Origin: Phycisphaerae bacterium
GTDB lineage: Bacteria > Planctomycetota > Phycisphaerae > Phycisphaerales > SM1A02
NCBI GenBank assembly: GCA_002862325.1
Contig: PKCT01000262.1
Coordinates: 1 to 15,331 of the forward strand
Length of the DNA stretch: 15,331 nucleotides
Reading direction: 5' to 3'
The notes below the pieces were generated by a model. It saw only the letters and a program-made list of their open reading frames with translations, searched no databases and was not told where the DNA came from. The position numbers and the translations under genes were made by a program. This document shows positions 5,934 to 13,510 of this stretch, in pieces; position 1 is the first letter of the stretch; each line of letters opens with the position of its first letter.

Positions 5934-8318
5934 ATGCATCGTCGCTGGTACCGACTCCTGCTCGTCTGGTTAACGCCGGTCCTTCTCGTTTCGGGGTTGC
6001 AGGCCCAGCAGGTCGACATCGACGACGAGACCTTCGCCGACCGACCGATCTCCGAAGTGGAGATCAAGGGTCTGGAACGCACCAGCCCCCGGCTGGTCCG
6101 CAACAACCTCCGGACCGCGTCCGGCCAACCGTTCGAGTCCAAAGCCATCCGCGACGACGTCGCGACCCTCTACCGACTTGGGCAGTTCTCGACCGTCACC
6201 GCGGACGCGACGCTCAAGGCCGACGGAAGCGTAGTCGTGGTCTTCCAGGTCGAGGAACAGGCGATCATCCAGGAGATCGAGACGGTTGGTAACAGCGAGA
6301 TCTCCGACCAGGAGCTCCGAGCCGAGATACCCCTTTTCGCCGGAGGCCCGCGCGACGACTTCCTCGTAGAGCAGTCTCTACTCCGAATCAAGGATCTCTA
6401 TCGCTCCAAAGGCCACTACCTGGCCGAGGTCAGCGTCGACGAATCCAGACTGATTGACGACGGCATCCTCATCTTCGTGATCGTCGAGGGACCGCGAGTG
6501 CGCATTCGCGAAGTCGAATTCGTGGGCAATCGAAACTACACCGCCGATCAACTCGGATCGCAGATCAAGACCAAGCCGTCTATCCCGCTTTTCCGCAAGG
6601 GCGAACTTGACACGGAACGCCTGATCGACGACGTGGCGACGCTGGACGAGTTCTACAAGGACCGGGGATGGGTGGACGTCCGCATTGACGACCGAGTCAT
6701 GCTGAGTGCGAACTCCAAGGACGCCAAGGTCGTTTTCGTCATCGACGAAGGTCGGCAGTACCGCCTGCGACAGGTGAAGATTTCGGCATTCGGGACCGAT
6801 GGAACCACCTCGAAGGTCCTGTCCCAGGAGCAGCTACTCGCACTCGCCAAACTGCGCCCCGGCGATCGCTACCAGAAGCCCGATGTCGACGACACCGTCA
6901 AGCTGATCGAATCCGCGTACGAGACCCTCGGATACGTGGACGTCTCCATCACCGCCCAGAGCGTGCGGGTCGGGGAACAGCCCGAGGTGGACCTGCTCCT
7001 GACCATCAACGAGGGCGAGGCGTTCCGAACGGGTCTCATTCAGATCCAGGGCAACTTCCTCACGAAGGACAAGGTGATTCGACGTCTCATCCGCGTCGGT
7101 CCGGGACGACCGCTGGACGGCACCCTGGTCGAGCGGGGCGAGAACCTGATCAAGGGCACTCGGCTCTTCAACGACGTACGGGTCGCGATTCAGCAACCGA
7201 CGCCGGAGGCACCCGACGTTCGCGACATCATCGTCGAGGTCAAGGAACGAAACACCGGCTCCTTCAACTTCGGCGCTGGTGTCGCCTCCGACTCCGGCGT
7301 CTTCGGCGAGTTCTCATTTCGCCAGCAGAACTTCGACATCGCGGACTATCCGCTCAGCGCGGAGGAGCTCATCTCCGGACGGGCGTTCCGAGGTGCAGGG
7401 CAGGCCTTCGACATCACGCTTGCGCCCGGCAACGAGGTGAGCATGTACAGCATCTCGCTCACCGAACCGCACCTCTTCGAATCGAACGTCTCGGGCCAGG
7501 GCTCCGCCTACTACCGCACTCGGATCTACTCGCAGTTCGCCGAGGAGAGATTCAGTTTCTCCGGCACCGTAGCGCAGCGGCTCGGCGACGTCTGGGTCGG
7601 CAACGTGAGCGGCTCCGTGCAGCGTGTGACGCTGTCCGATTTCACCTCGAATACGCCATTGGCGGTGTACGATGATCGAGGTCCGGATCTCTTCGTGACG
7701 GTGACCAGTTCACTCCGACGCACGACCGTGAACGACCAGTTCCGGCCGAGCAAGGGATCGGCATCCGTCGTCGGCTTGTCCAAGGCCATCCCGCTCCAGG
7801 GCAACGTCGACTACTGGAGGTTCGACGGCGAGAACACGAGCTTCCTGACCTTGTCCGAGGACTTCCTCGGGCGCAAGCAGATCCTCAAGCTCAGGACGGA
7901 GGTCGGCTGGATCTTCGCGGGCTCCGCCCCCACCTTCGAGCGGTACTACATGGGCGGCCGGAACTTCCGTGGATTCGACTTTCGAACCATCAGCCCCAAG
8001 AGTAATAAGACTCTCGGAGACCCCCAGGGTTCGGGGCCGGCCGAACCCATCGGCGGCGACTGGCTGTTCTTCCTCGGCACGCAGTACGAGGCGCCTCTGA
8101 TCGGCGAGAGCATCGCCGGGGTGCTCTTCATCGACAGTGGAACCGTCACCAATACCCCGGGCTTCTCCGAGTATCGGGTGTCCGCGGGGTTTGGAATCCG
8201 CCTCTATCTCGAAGCCCTCGGCCCCGCCCCGCTCGCGTTCGACTTCGGTTTCCCGCTTCGGAAGGAGCCCACCGACGAACGCCAGGTCTTCAGTTTCAGC
8301 GCCGAACTGCCCTTCTGA
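5934..8318 (+). CDS. bamA: Outer membrane protein assembly factor BamA
   Basis: 794 residues. BamA is the outer-membrane barrel of the BAM complex and inserts beta-barrel proteins. The N-terminal MHRRWYRLLLVWLTPVLLVS with GLQAQQ behind it is a signal peptide. Five POTRA domains follow, at about 37-108, 109-186, 187-274, 275-362 and 363-437; each ends in a beta strand of the type VVVVFQVEEQ, ILIFVIVEGP, AKVVFVIDEG, VDLLLTINEG or DIIVEVKERN. The barrel is about 440-794, with the conserved loop motif as FRGF (678-681, usually VRGF) and a terminal Phe, the usual signal of outer-membrane barrels. The frame begins at 5841, but ATG 5934 puts the signal peptide at the N-terminus. No ribosome binding site is evident. 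It heads the envelope operon with ompH, lpxD and lpxC-fabZ. Confidence 0.95.
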   Translation: MHRRWYRLLLVWLTPVLLVSGLQAQQVDIDDETFADRPISEVEIKGLERTSPRLVRNNLRTASGQPFESKAIRDDVATLYRLGQFSTVTADATLKADGSVVVVFQVEEQAIIQEIETVGNSEISDQELRAEIPLFAGGPRDDFLVEQSLLRIKDLYRSKGHYLAEVSVDESRLIDDGILIFVIVEGPRVRIREVEFVGNRNYTADQLGSQIKTKPSIPLFRKGELDTERLIDDVATLDEFYKDRGWVDVRIDDRVMLSANSKDAKVVFVIDEGRQYRLRQVKISAFGTDGTTSKVLSQEQLLALAKLRPGDRYQKPDVDDTVKLIESAYETLGYVDVSITAQSVRVGEQPEVDLLLTINEGEAFRTGLIQIQGNFLTKDKVIRRLIRVGPGRPLDGTLVERGENLIKGTRLFNDVRVAIQQPTPEAPDVRDIIVEVKERNTGSFNFGAGVASDSGVFGEFSFRQQNFDIADYPLSAEELISGRAFRGAGQAFDITLAPGNEVSMYSISLTEPHLFESNVSGQGSAYYRTRIYSQFAEERFSFSGTVAQRLGDVWVGNVSGSVQRVTLSDFTSNTPLAVYDDRGPDLFVTVTSSLRRTTVNDQFRPSKGSASVVGLSKAIPLQGNVDYWRFDGENTSFLTLSEDFLGRKQILKLRTEVGWIFAGSAPTFERYYMGGRNFRGFDFRTISPKSNKTLGDPQGSGPAEPIGGDWLFFLGTQYEAPLIGESIAGVLFIDSGTVTNTPGFSEYRVSAGFGIRLYLEALGPAPLAFDFGFPLRKEPTDERQVFSFSAELPF

Positions 8319-8393
8319 ACGCCTCCTCGATTTCTCCCGATGCGTACAATCTCGGTCGTTTCGTCAGCCCCCGATTTCCGGAGCCCCCGCAAC

Positions 8394-9038
8394 ATGGCAC
8401 ACGCCACCCCCTCGAGAACCATTGGTCGCATCTTCACTCCCGTCGCGTTTCTACTCGGTTGCGTTCTTGTCGGGTACACCGCGTCGGTCGACGCATCGAA
8501 GCCCGCCGGCTGGAACGCCGTCGGCCCCACCGCGGTGGTGGACGTCGCCAAGGTCTTCGAGGAGATCGAAGAACGAACCAACTGGGACATTCGGATCGAG
8601 TCCATGCGAGCGTCGATCGAATCCGAAGCCCGCAGCCGCAGCCAGGCCATGGAGCGCCGGCTCAAGGAAAGCGAGGCCATCACGGATCCCGACGAACGCC
8701 AGAAGGTTCGGGATGAGGTGGCCTTGATGCAGCTCCGGATGGAACAGTGGGGCAACGCCAAGACGCGGGAAGTCGACCGAGAGGAGTCTCTCAAGTGGCG
8801 AAGCATCTACCGGAACCTTCTCCGCGAGACCAAGCGGGTCGCCGAAGCGGAGGGCATCGAAGTCGTGCTCGTCGATGACTCGGAGTCCGAGATCCGGACC
8901 GAGAATAACCAGCAGGTTCCTCTCCAGGCTCAGGTGCTGCAGCAGATCTCGACTCGTCGCGTCCTCTTCGCCAAGACCACCGTCGACATCACCGACCAGG
9001 TGATCATTCGCATGAACAACGCTGTCGGCGCTCCTTGA
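8394..9038 (+). CDS. OmpH/Skp-family periplasmic chaperone, first copy
   Basis: 214 residues. Skp/OmpH proteins hold unfolded outer-membrane proteins in the periplasm and hand them to BamA, encoded just upstream. The N-terminal hydrophobic segment FTPVAFLLGCVLVGYTASVD (about 14-33) acts as signal or anchor. A beta strand TAVVDVAKVF (46-55) follows, then a long charged coiled coil (about 60-150) that forms the tentacle, then a closing strand IEVVLVDD (155-162) and STRRVLFAKTTVDITD (186-201). It is related to the next gene. ATG 8394 is preferred over the in-frame ATG at 8340, because it places the hydrophobic segment near the N-terminus; neither has a good ribosome binding site. A TACAAT at 8345-8350 resembles a -10 box but lacks a -35. 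Confidence 0.85.
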   Translation: MAHATPSRTIGRIFTPVAFLLGCVLVGYTASVDASKPAGWNAVGPTAVVDVAKVFEEIEERTNWDIRIESMRASIESEARSRSQAMERRLKESEAITDPDERQKVRDEVALMQLRMEQWGNAKTREVDREESLKWRSIYRNLLRETKRVAEAEGIEVVLVDDSESEIRTENNQQVPLQAQVLQQISTRRVLFAKTTVDITDQVIIRMNNAVGAP

Positions 9039-9072
9039 CCCTCTCATCACCCTCGCCTCGGTGGATATCAAC

Positions 9073-9675
9073 ATGACCGCTTCACGCCTCCGATCCATTG
9101 CCGTCGGCTCCGCTCTTCTCCTCGTCCTTCTCGGCGCGGGGCGGGTCGCATTCTTCGGTATTCCGAACCGACCGCCGATCGTGGCCTCGGTCGACGTCGA
9201 ACGGCTCTTCAACAATCTCGACTTCCGCGAGAAGGAGGTCGAGCGGATCGAAGCGCTCGCCAAGACCTACGACTCGCAGCTCGAGGACATCCGCACCCAG
9301 ATCGAGGACTACCAGGCGGAACTGGAGAACTTCGAACAAGGGGGTGAAGCCTGGCTGGAGCTCAGCAAGAAGGCCGAGGATTCGATCAGCGAGTACCAGG
9401 CCATCGAGCAGTTCGCACGATTCAAGATCGAGGCCGAACGAGCCAAGACCATCAAGACCGTCTACGAACGGATCAAGGACGAGATCGCGGTCTTCTGCCA
9501 AGAGCAGTCCCCGGCGATCGACTACGTCTTCGTCGACGACACGATCTCCGAATTCGGCCCCTCGGGCGCGGAGGAGATGCAGAGGCAGATCGCGAGTCGA
9601 CGACTCCTCTACACCGCCGACGCGTTCGACATCACGGACGTGATGCTCGCACGGATGAATGGATCCGGCGGGTGA
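9073..9675 (+). CDS. OmpH/Skp-family periplasmic chaperone, second copy
   Basis: 200 residues. It has the same architecture as the preceding gene: an N-terminal hydrophobic segment (IAVGSALLLVLLGAGRVAFF, about 9-28), strand PIVASVDVERLF (35-46), a long coiled coil (about 50-142), closing strand IDYVFVDDTISEF (149-161), and a terminal block RQIASRRLLYTADAFDITD (171-189) that matches the copy upstream (QISTRRVLF..TVDITD) and shows a tandem duplication. The anchor segment lacks an obvious signal peptidase I site, so it may stay membrane-bound. The start could be GTG 9061 or ATG 9073; 9073 is chosen because it is ATG and closest to the hydrophobic segment. The stop overlaps the lpxD start by 4 bases, which implies translational coupling. 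Confidence 0.85.
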   Translation: MTASRLRSIAVGSALLLVLLGAGRVAFFGIPNRPPIVASVDVERLFNNLDFREKEVERIEALAKTYDSQLEDIRTQIEDYQAELENFEQGGEAWLELSKKAEDSISEYQAIEQFARFKIEAERAKTIKTVYERIKDEIAVFCQEQSPAIDYVFVDDTISEFGPSGAEEMQRQIASRRLLYTADAFDITDVMLARMNGSGG

Positions 9676-10733
9676 CCCACGACCGACGTACGCTCGATTC
9701 GTCGCTCGGTGTCGCGAGCGAGCTGGCGAACCTCGTCGCGGGGGAGCTGGAGGGTCATTCCTCGGCGGTCATACTGGGCGTGGAGATGCTCGAGGACGCT
9801 CGCCCCGGCGATCTGACCTTCATCGGCGACGCGAAGTACGCCAAACGCTGGTCGGAGAGCGAAGCCACGGTCGCGCTGGCCAATCACGACCTTGATCTGG
9901 GGGACTGGGACCGCGCCGTGAAGGCCGTCATTCGCGTGAAGGACGCCGATCATGCCATGATCGCCGTGCTGGAGCGGCTCGACGAGACGTCGAGCTCCAC
10001 CCCCCCCGCCGATGGCGTCGTGTCACCATCGGCGATCGTCGCGGAGGATGCGATCGTCGGTCGCGACACCTCGATCGGGCCAGGTGCGGTCGTCGGACCG
10101 GGCTGCGTGATCGGGGACGGTGTCGCGATCGGCCCCAACGTGACCCTCGATGAGGGCGTCACGATCGGTGACGCGGCGGTGCTGCATGCCCAGGTGGTCG
10201 TTCGTCGGAACTGCCGCATCGGCACCCGCTCCATCCTCCACGCCGGCGTGGTGGTCGGCAGCGACGGGTTCGGCTACCGACCGGCTCCGGATGGTTCGGG
10301 GGTCCGGAAGATCCCGCATCTCGGAAACGTCGTGATCGGCGCCGACGTCGAGATCGGCGCGAACAGCTGCATCGACCGAGGGAAGTTCGGGGCGACCACG
10401 ATCGGCGACGGGACGAAGATAGACAACCTCTGCCAGATCGGACACAACGTCCGACTCGGTCGCTCCGTGGTCATCAGCGGACTTTCGGGGATCGCCGGAA
10501 CCACGACGGTCGGGGACGGTACCCTGATCGGAGGCGGATGCGGCCTGGCCGACCATCTCAAGATCGGGCACCGATGCCAGATCGCCGCTCGGAGCGGTGT
10601 GATGAACGACATCCCCGACGGTGAGACCTGGGGTGGGTATCCGGCAAAGGAGATTCGACAGGCCATGAAGGAACAGGCGGTCATCCGCAGACTTCCCGAG
10701 TGGTCGAAACGTCTCAAGGACATGATGGGCTAA
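9672..10733 (+). CDS. lpxD: UDP-3-O-acylglucosamine N-acyltransferase LpxD
   Basis: 353 residues, close to E. coli LpxD (341). It adds the second acyl chain, N-linked, to UDP-3-O-acyl-glucosamine in lipid A synthesis. The N-terminal domain (about 8-105) includes RPGDLTFIGDAKYAKRW (44-60) and binds the uridine part in the family. Residues about 116-320 are left-handed beta-helix hexapeptide repeats (for example SIGPGAVVGPGCVIGDGVAI at 134-153). The catalytic His is His258 in CQIGHNVRLG, and the GSDGFGYRP loop is at 196-204. The C-terminus is helical. The start is GTG 9672 in the four-base GTGA overlap with the upstream ompH stop; no better start is near. The stop lies 17 bases before lpxC-fabZ, supporting one transcript. 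Confidence 0.95.
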   Translation: MTHDRRTLDSSLGVASELANLVAGELEGHSSAVILGVEMLEDARPGDLTFIGDAKYAKRWSESEATVALANHDLDLGDWDRAVKAVIRVKDADHAMIAVLERLDETSSSTPPADGVVSPSAIVAEDAIVGRDTSIGPGAVVGPGCVIGDGVAIGPNVTLDEGVTIGDAAVLHAQVVVRRNCRIGTRSILHAGVVVGSDGFGYRPAPDGSGVRKIPHLGNVVIGADVEIGANSCIDRGKFGATTIGDGTKIDNLCQIGHNVRLGRSVVISGLSGIAGTTTVGDGTLIGGGCGLADHLKIGHRCQIAARSGVMNDIPDGETWGGYPAKEIRQAMKEQAVIRRLPEWSKRLKDMMG

Positions 10734-10750
10734 GTGCGAGCCAGGTTCGT

Positions 10751-12112
10751 ATGGATACCTCCACCTCAGAAATCGAAACGACCGACGCGACCGACGGACC
10801 GCCGCTGCAGCGGACGCTCGCGGCGCCCGCCACCTTCGAGGGTCTGGGGCTGCTTCTTGGAGAACCGGTGCAACTCGAGGTCCTACCGGCGGAGGCCGGG
10901 CACGGCATCGTCTTCGAACGAACCGACGTCGATCCCGCGGTGCGGATCCCCGCCCTCGTCGACCATGTCACCGCACGGGGACGACGGACCACGCTGAAGT
11001 CCGGCGAGACCACGATCGAGACGGTGGAGCACTTCATGTCCGCGCTCGCGGGGCTCCAGATCGACAACGCTCTGGTCCGGATCACCGGGCCCGAACTTCC
11101 TGGATTCGACGGCTCGGCGCGGGTCTTCGTCGAGGGACTCAAGGCGGCCGGAATCGTCGACCAGGACGCGCCGCGCCGAATCTTCGATCTCCGCGAGGCG
11201 ATCGTGATCGACGAGGACGGTGCGATGATCGCCGCCATTCCGCACGATGCCCCGGGAATGCGCGTCGTCTACGACCTCGACTACCCCGCCTTCAACGACC
11301 GCCTCCCGCGTCAGGTGTTCACGTGGGACACCGACTCCGGCGACTACGAGACCAACCTGGGTCCGTGCCGGACCTTCAGCCTCGAGCACGAGGCGCTCGC
11401 GCTTCGAGAGCGTGGAATCGGCCGGCACCTCAGTCCGTCCGACGTCCTGGTGATCGGCGAAGAGGGACCGATCGACAACGTCTACCGCTTCGAAGACGAG
11501 CCCGTGAGACACAAGGTGCTCGACATCGTCGGCGACCTCTATCTCGTGGGCTGCCCGGTCCGATGCCGGATCGTCGCGCACCGGTCGGGCCATGGCCTGA
11601 ACCGGCTGCTCGGACTGGCCATCCGCGAGCAGATGGCCGCGGTCGATCGCCGCACCAAGCTTCTCCAGGGGCGTGTGATGGACATTCGCACCATCCAACG
11701 CATCCTCCCCCACCGATATCCGATGCTGCTGGTCGACCGGGTGGTCGAGATGGATGGCGACCGCCGGGCCATCGGCGTCAAGAACGTGACGATGAACGAA
11801 CCGTTCTTCCAGGGCCACTATCCGGGAACCCCCATCATGCCAGGCGTCCTGCTCCTGGAGGCGATGGCCCAGATGGGAGGCCTGCTCCTAGCCCAGCGGC
11901 TCGAGCACACCGGCAAGATCGCGGTGCTCTTTAGTCTCGACCGGGTGAAGATCCGCAGGCCCGTGGTGCCCGGAGACCAGGTGGTGATCGAGGCGGAGAA
12001 CCTCCGAGCCAGCGCCCGTCTGGGCTACGTTCGATGCAGGGCCCTCGTCGACGACAAGGTGGCGGCCGAGGCCGACATCAAGTTCATGCTGGTGGATGCG
12101 GAAGAGAACTAG
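10751..12112 (+). CDS. lpxC-fabZ: Bifunctional LpxC deacetylase / FabZ dehydratase fusion
   Basis: 453 residues in one uninterrupted frame. The LpxC part (about 20-305) removes the N-acetyl group of UDP-3-O-acyl-GlcNAc, the committed lipid A step. It shows ETVEHFMSALAG (Glu93 base, His94 zinc), the CRTF site (206-209), VRHKVLDIVGDL (His254 and Asp258 zinc, Asp262) and HRSGHGLN (His281). The FabZ part (about 311-450) dehydrates 3-hydroxyacyl-ACP. It has LPHRYPMLLVDR (319-330), FFQGHYPGTPIMPGVLLLEA with His356, and Glu370. Such fusions are known in Bacteroidetes and related groups. In LpxC the normally conserved GLH motif reads GLGLLLGE, so the N-terminal His is Leu. ATG 10751 is chosen over the upstream in-frame start at 10700 because the latter lies inside lpxD. 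Confidence 0.93.
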   Translation: MDTSTSEIETTDATDGPPLQRTLAAPATFEGLGLLLGEPVQLEVLPAEAGHGIVFERTDVDPAVRIPALVDHVTARGRRTTLKSGETTIETVEHFMSALAGLQIDNALVRITGPELPGFDGSARVFVEGLKAAGIVDQDAPRRIFDLREAIVIDEDGAMIAAIPHDAPGMRVVYDLDYPAFNDRLPRQVFTWDTDSGDYETNLGPCRTFSLEHEALALRERGIGRHLSPSDVLVIGEEGPIDNVYRFEDEPVRHKVLDIVGDLYLVGCPVRCRIVAHRSGHGLNRLLGLAIREQMAAVDRRTKLLQGRVMDIRTIQRILPHRYPMLLVDRVVEMDGDRRAIGVKNVTMNEPFFQGHYPGTPIMPGVLLLEAMAQMGGLLLAQRLEHTGKIAVLFSLDRVKIRRPVVPGDQVVIEAENLRASARLGYVRCRALVDDKVAAEADIKFMLVDAEEN

Positions 12113-12130
12113 CCGGGAAATGGCGACTCC

Positions 12131-12226
12131 ATGCGCATTCGATTCAATGTCCAGGTGAATCGGACCGATGGTCGTGGAGTTGTCCTGGAAATCCCTTCCC
12201 GCCCTCCATTGGAGCTCCAGACATGA
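12131..12226 (+). CDS. Possible 31-residue ORF overlapping the next start (ATGA)
   Basis: ATG at 12131 opens a 31-codon frame (MRIRFNVQVNRTDGRGVVLE...) whose TGA at 12224-12226 overlaps the ATG of the next gene (ATGA), a classic coupling arrangement. Against it are the absence of a ribosome binding site and about 53% GC at third positions, well below the neighbouring genes. It could be a leader peptide or chance. Confidence 0.2.
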   Translation: MRIRFNVQVNRTDGRGVVLEIPSRPPLELQT

Positions 12227-12849
12227 AGATCCTGCTCGACGACACGCCCTGCGACATCGACGCCGCCAACGTCGGCCAGGCGGTCGCCGCTGCGGTCGGA
12301 CTCGCCGAGGATTCCGGGCGGCTGGTGGTCGAGGTGCTGGTGGACGGGAATTCGCTCTCCGAGGACGAACTGCAGGAGACCCCGCGGCTGGAAGCCGACG
12401 CGACGGAGGTCAAGGTGCTCACCACCACGATGGGGACGCTGCTCCACGAGACCTTCCTGGAGGCGGCGGCGGCGCTTGGTTCCGCCGCCGAATCCCAGAC
12501 CCGCGCGGCGGAGATGCTCCAGGCCGGGGACACCTCCGTCGGTATGAACGAACTCGTCGGCGCCCTCGAAACCTGGACGGGCATCAGAGACGCCGTCGTG
12601 AAGGGCCTGGAACTCGCCGGCGTCGACCCCAACGGCATCGAATTCGACGGCACCCGACTGACCGACGCGATCTCCAGTCTTCAGGAGTCCCTGGCCACCC
12701 TCAAGGAGGCCATGGTCGCCGACGACCTCGCGGCGACCTGCGATTGTCTCCTCTACGAATTGCCGACCGTGAACGAGACCTGGGGTACCGTGCTGAAGGG
12801 TCTCGCCCACCGTTTTCGGGATGACCCATCCAGCTCCGCTTCGTCTTGA
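12223..12849 (+). CDS. Uncharacterised protein downstream of lpxC-fabZ
   Basis: 208 residues, not recognised. The N-terminal ~70 residues look like a small alpha/beta domain: strand KILLDD, helix NVGQAVAAAVGLAED, strand RLVVEVLVDG, a short helix, then EVKVLTTT. The remainder is helical (about 70-195), with a two-helix segment rich in Ala and Glu (70-135), an acidic stretch, and CDCLLYELPTVNETW (166-180). There is no signal peptide or membrane span, so it should be cytoplasmic. The start is supported by GGAG at 12211-12214, 8 bases before ATG 12223. It lies 110 bases after lpxC-fabZ, where lpxA would be expected in many genomes, and 10 bases before the next gene. It is probably part of the same operon. 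The layout of an alpha/beta head and helical tail does not reveal a reaction. Confidence 0.7.
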   Translation: MKILLDDTPCDIDAANVGQAVAAAVGLAEDSGRLVVEVLVDGNSLSEDELQETPRLEADATEVKVLTTTMGTLLHETFLEAAAALGSAAESQTRAAEMLQAGDTSVGMNELVGALETWTGIRDAVVKGLELAGVDPNGIEFDGTRLTDAISSLQESLATLKEAMVADDLAATCDCLLYELPTVNETWGTVLKGLAHRFRDDPSSSASS

Positions 12850-12859
12850 AAGGCGCGAC

Positions 12860-13501
12860 ATGCCGACCGCTCAGCAATGCAAGAAGATCAGCAAACAGCT
12901 CGAGGCCGTCGAAGCGGCCGCTCAGAACGCCAGTTGGTTCGAAGCGGAGCGACTCGGCGTGCAGACCCTCGACCAGGCGATCTCGGCCCAGGCCTTCGAT
13001 CTCGCGGCCTCGGTCTGCCTTCCGCTGCAGGAAGCCAGACGTCAGAGAGCCATCCAGGCGATCGACGCCGCCCAGGACCAGGTCACCATCCTCGACACGC
13101 TGGAACCCGAGATCGAATCCGTCGACCCCGGCGTCTACCTGCTGGTCCCCCACGCGGTGGGTGCGGACGCCAGACGGCTTCGGCTCGCCGGCCTCCAATT
13201 CGAGGTCCCCGTGCTGGCGGTCTGCCGGGAACCGGACACGCAGATGGGCGCCGTACCGATCGTCGCGATCGGAGCCACGACCATCCGGGCGTACGTCGAT
13301 CCCCCCTCGGGATCCGAGGAGTCGCTGATGCCCTGGGTCATCGAAGCACAGGTGATGCTCGGCAACGCCGCGCTCGAGACGGCGAACGACGAGGCCGGCT
13401 CGATCCAGCGCATCGAGGATCTTCGAGCCGCCCTCGATTCCGTTCCGGACCACGAAGGACTTCAGCAGGCCCTCGCCGAGACGCTTCGAGCCGCATCCTG
13501 A
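12860..13501 (+). CDS. Uncharacterised protein, last gene of the envelope operon
   Basis: 213 residues, not recognised. The N-terminal ~80 residues are helical and TPR-like (ISKQLEAVEAAAQNASWFEA, then AERLGVQTLDQAISAQ). A central alpha/beta stretch (about 93-150) holds strands YLLVPH, FEVPVLAVC, VPIVAIG and TIRAYVD. The C-terminal ~55 residues are again helical with TPR-like spacing. There is no signal peptide, membrane span or catalytic motif. ATG 12860 is 10 bases after the preceding stop, with AAAGG at 12848-12852 as a weak ribosome binding site. It is likely co-transcribed with the gene before it, and both may act together, which is inferred from spacing only. The stop is 9 bases from the stop of the convergent M24 gene, with no terminator between. 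Confidence 0.7.
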   Translation: MPTAQQCKKISKQLEAVEAAAQNASWFEAERLGVQTLDQAISAQAFDLAASVCLPLQEARRQRAIQAIDAAQDQVTILDTLEPEIESVDPGVYLLVPHAVGADARRLRLAGLQFEVPVLAVCREPDTQMGAVPIVAIGATTIRAYVDPPSGSEESLMPWVIEAQVMLGNAALETANDEAGSIQRIEDLRAALDSVPDHEGLQQALAETLRAAS

Positions 13502-13510
13502 ACGCGGAAC

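Noticed and set aside
8345..8350. TACAAT as a -10 box of an internal promoter before the first ompH gene
   Set aside because: No -35 element lies 15-19 bases upstream, and the match is inside a short gap of an evident operon.
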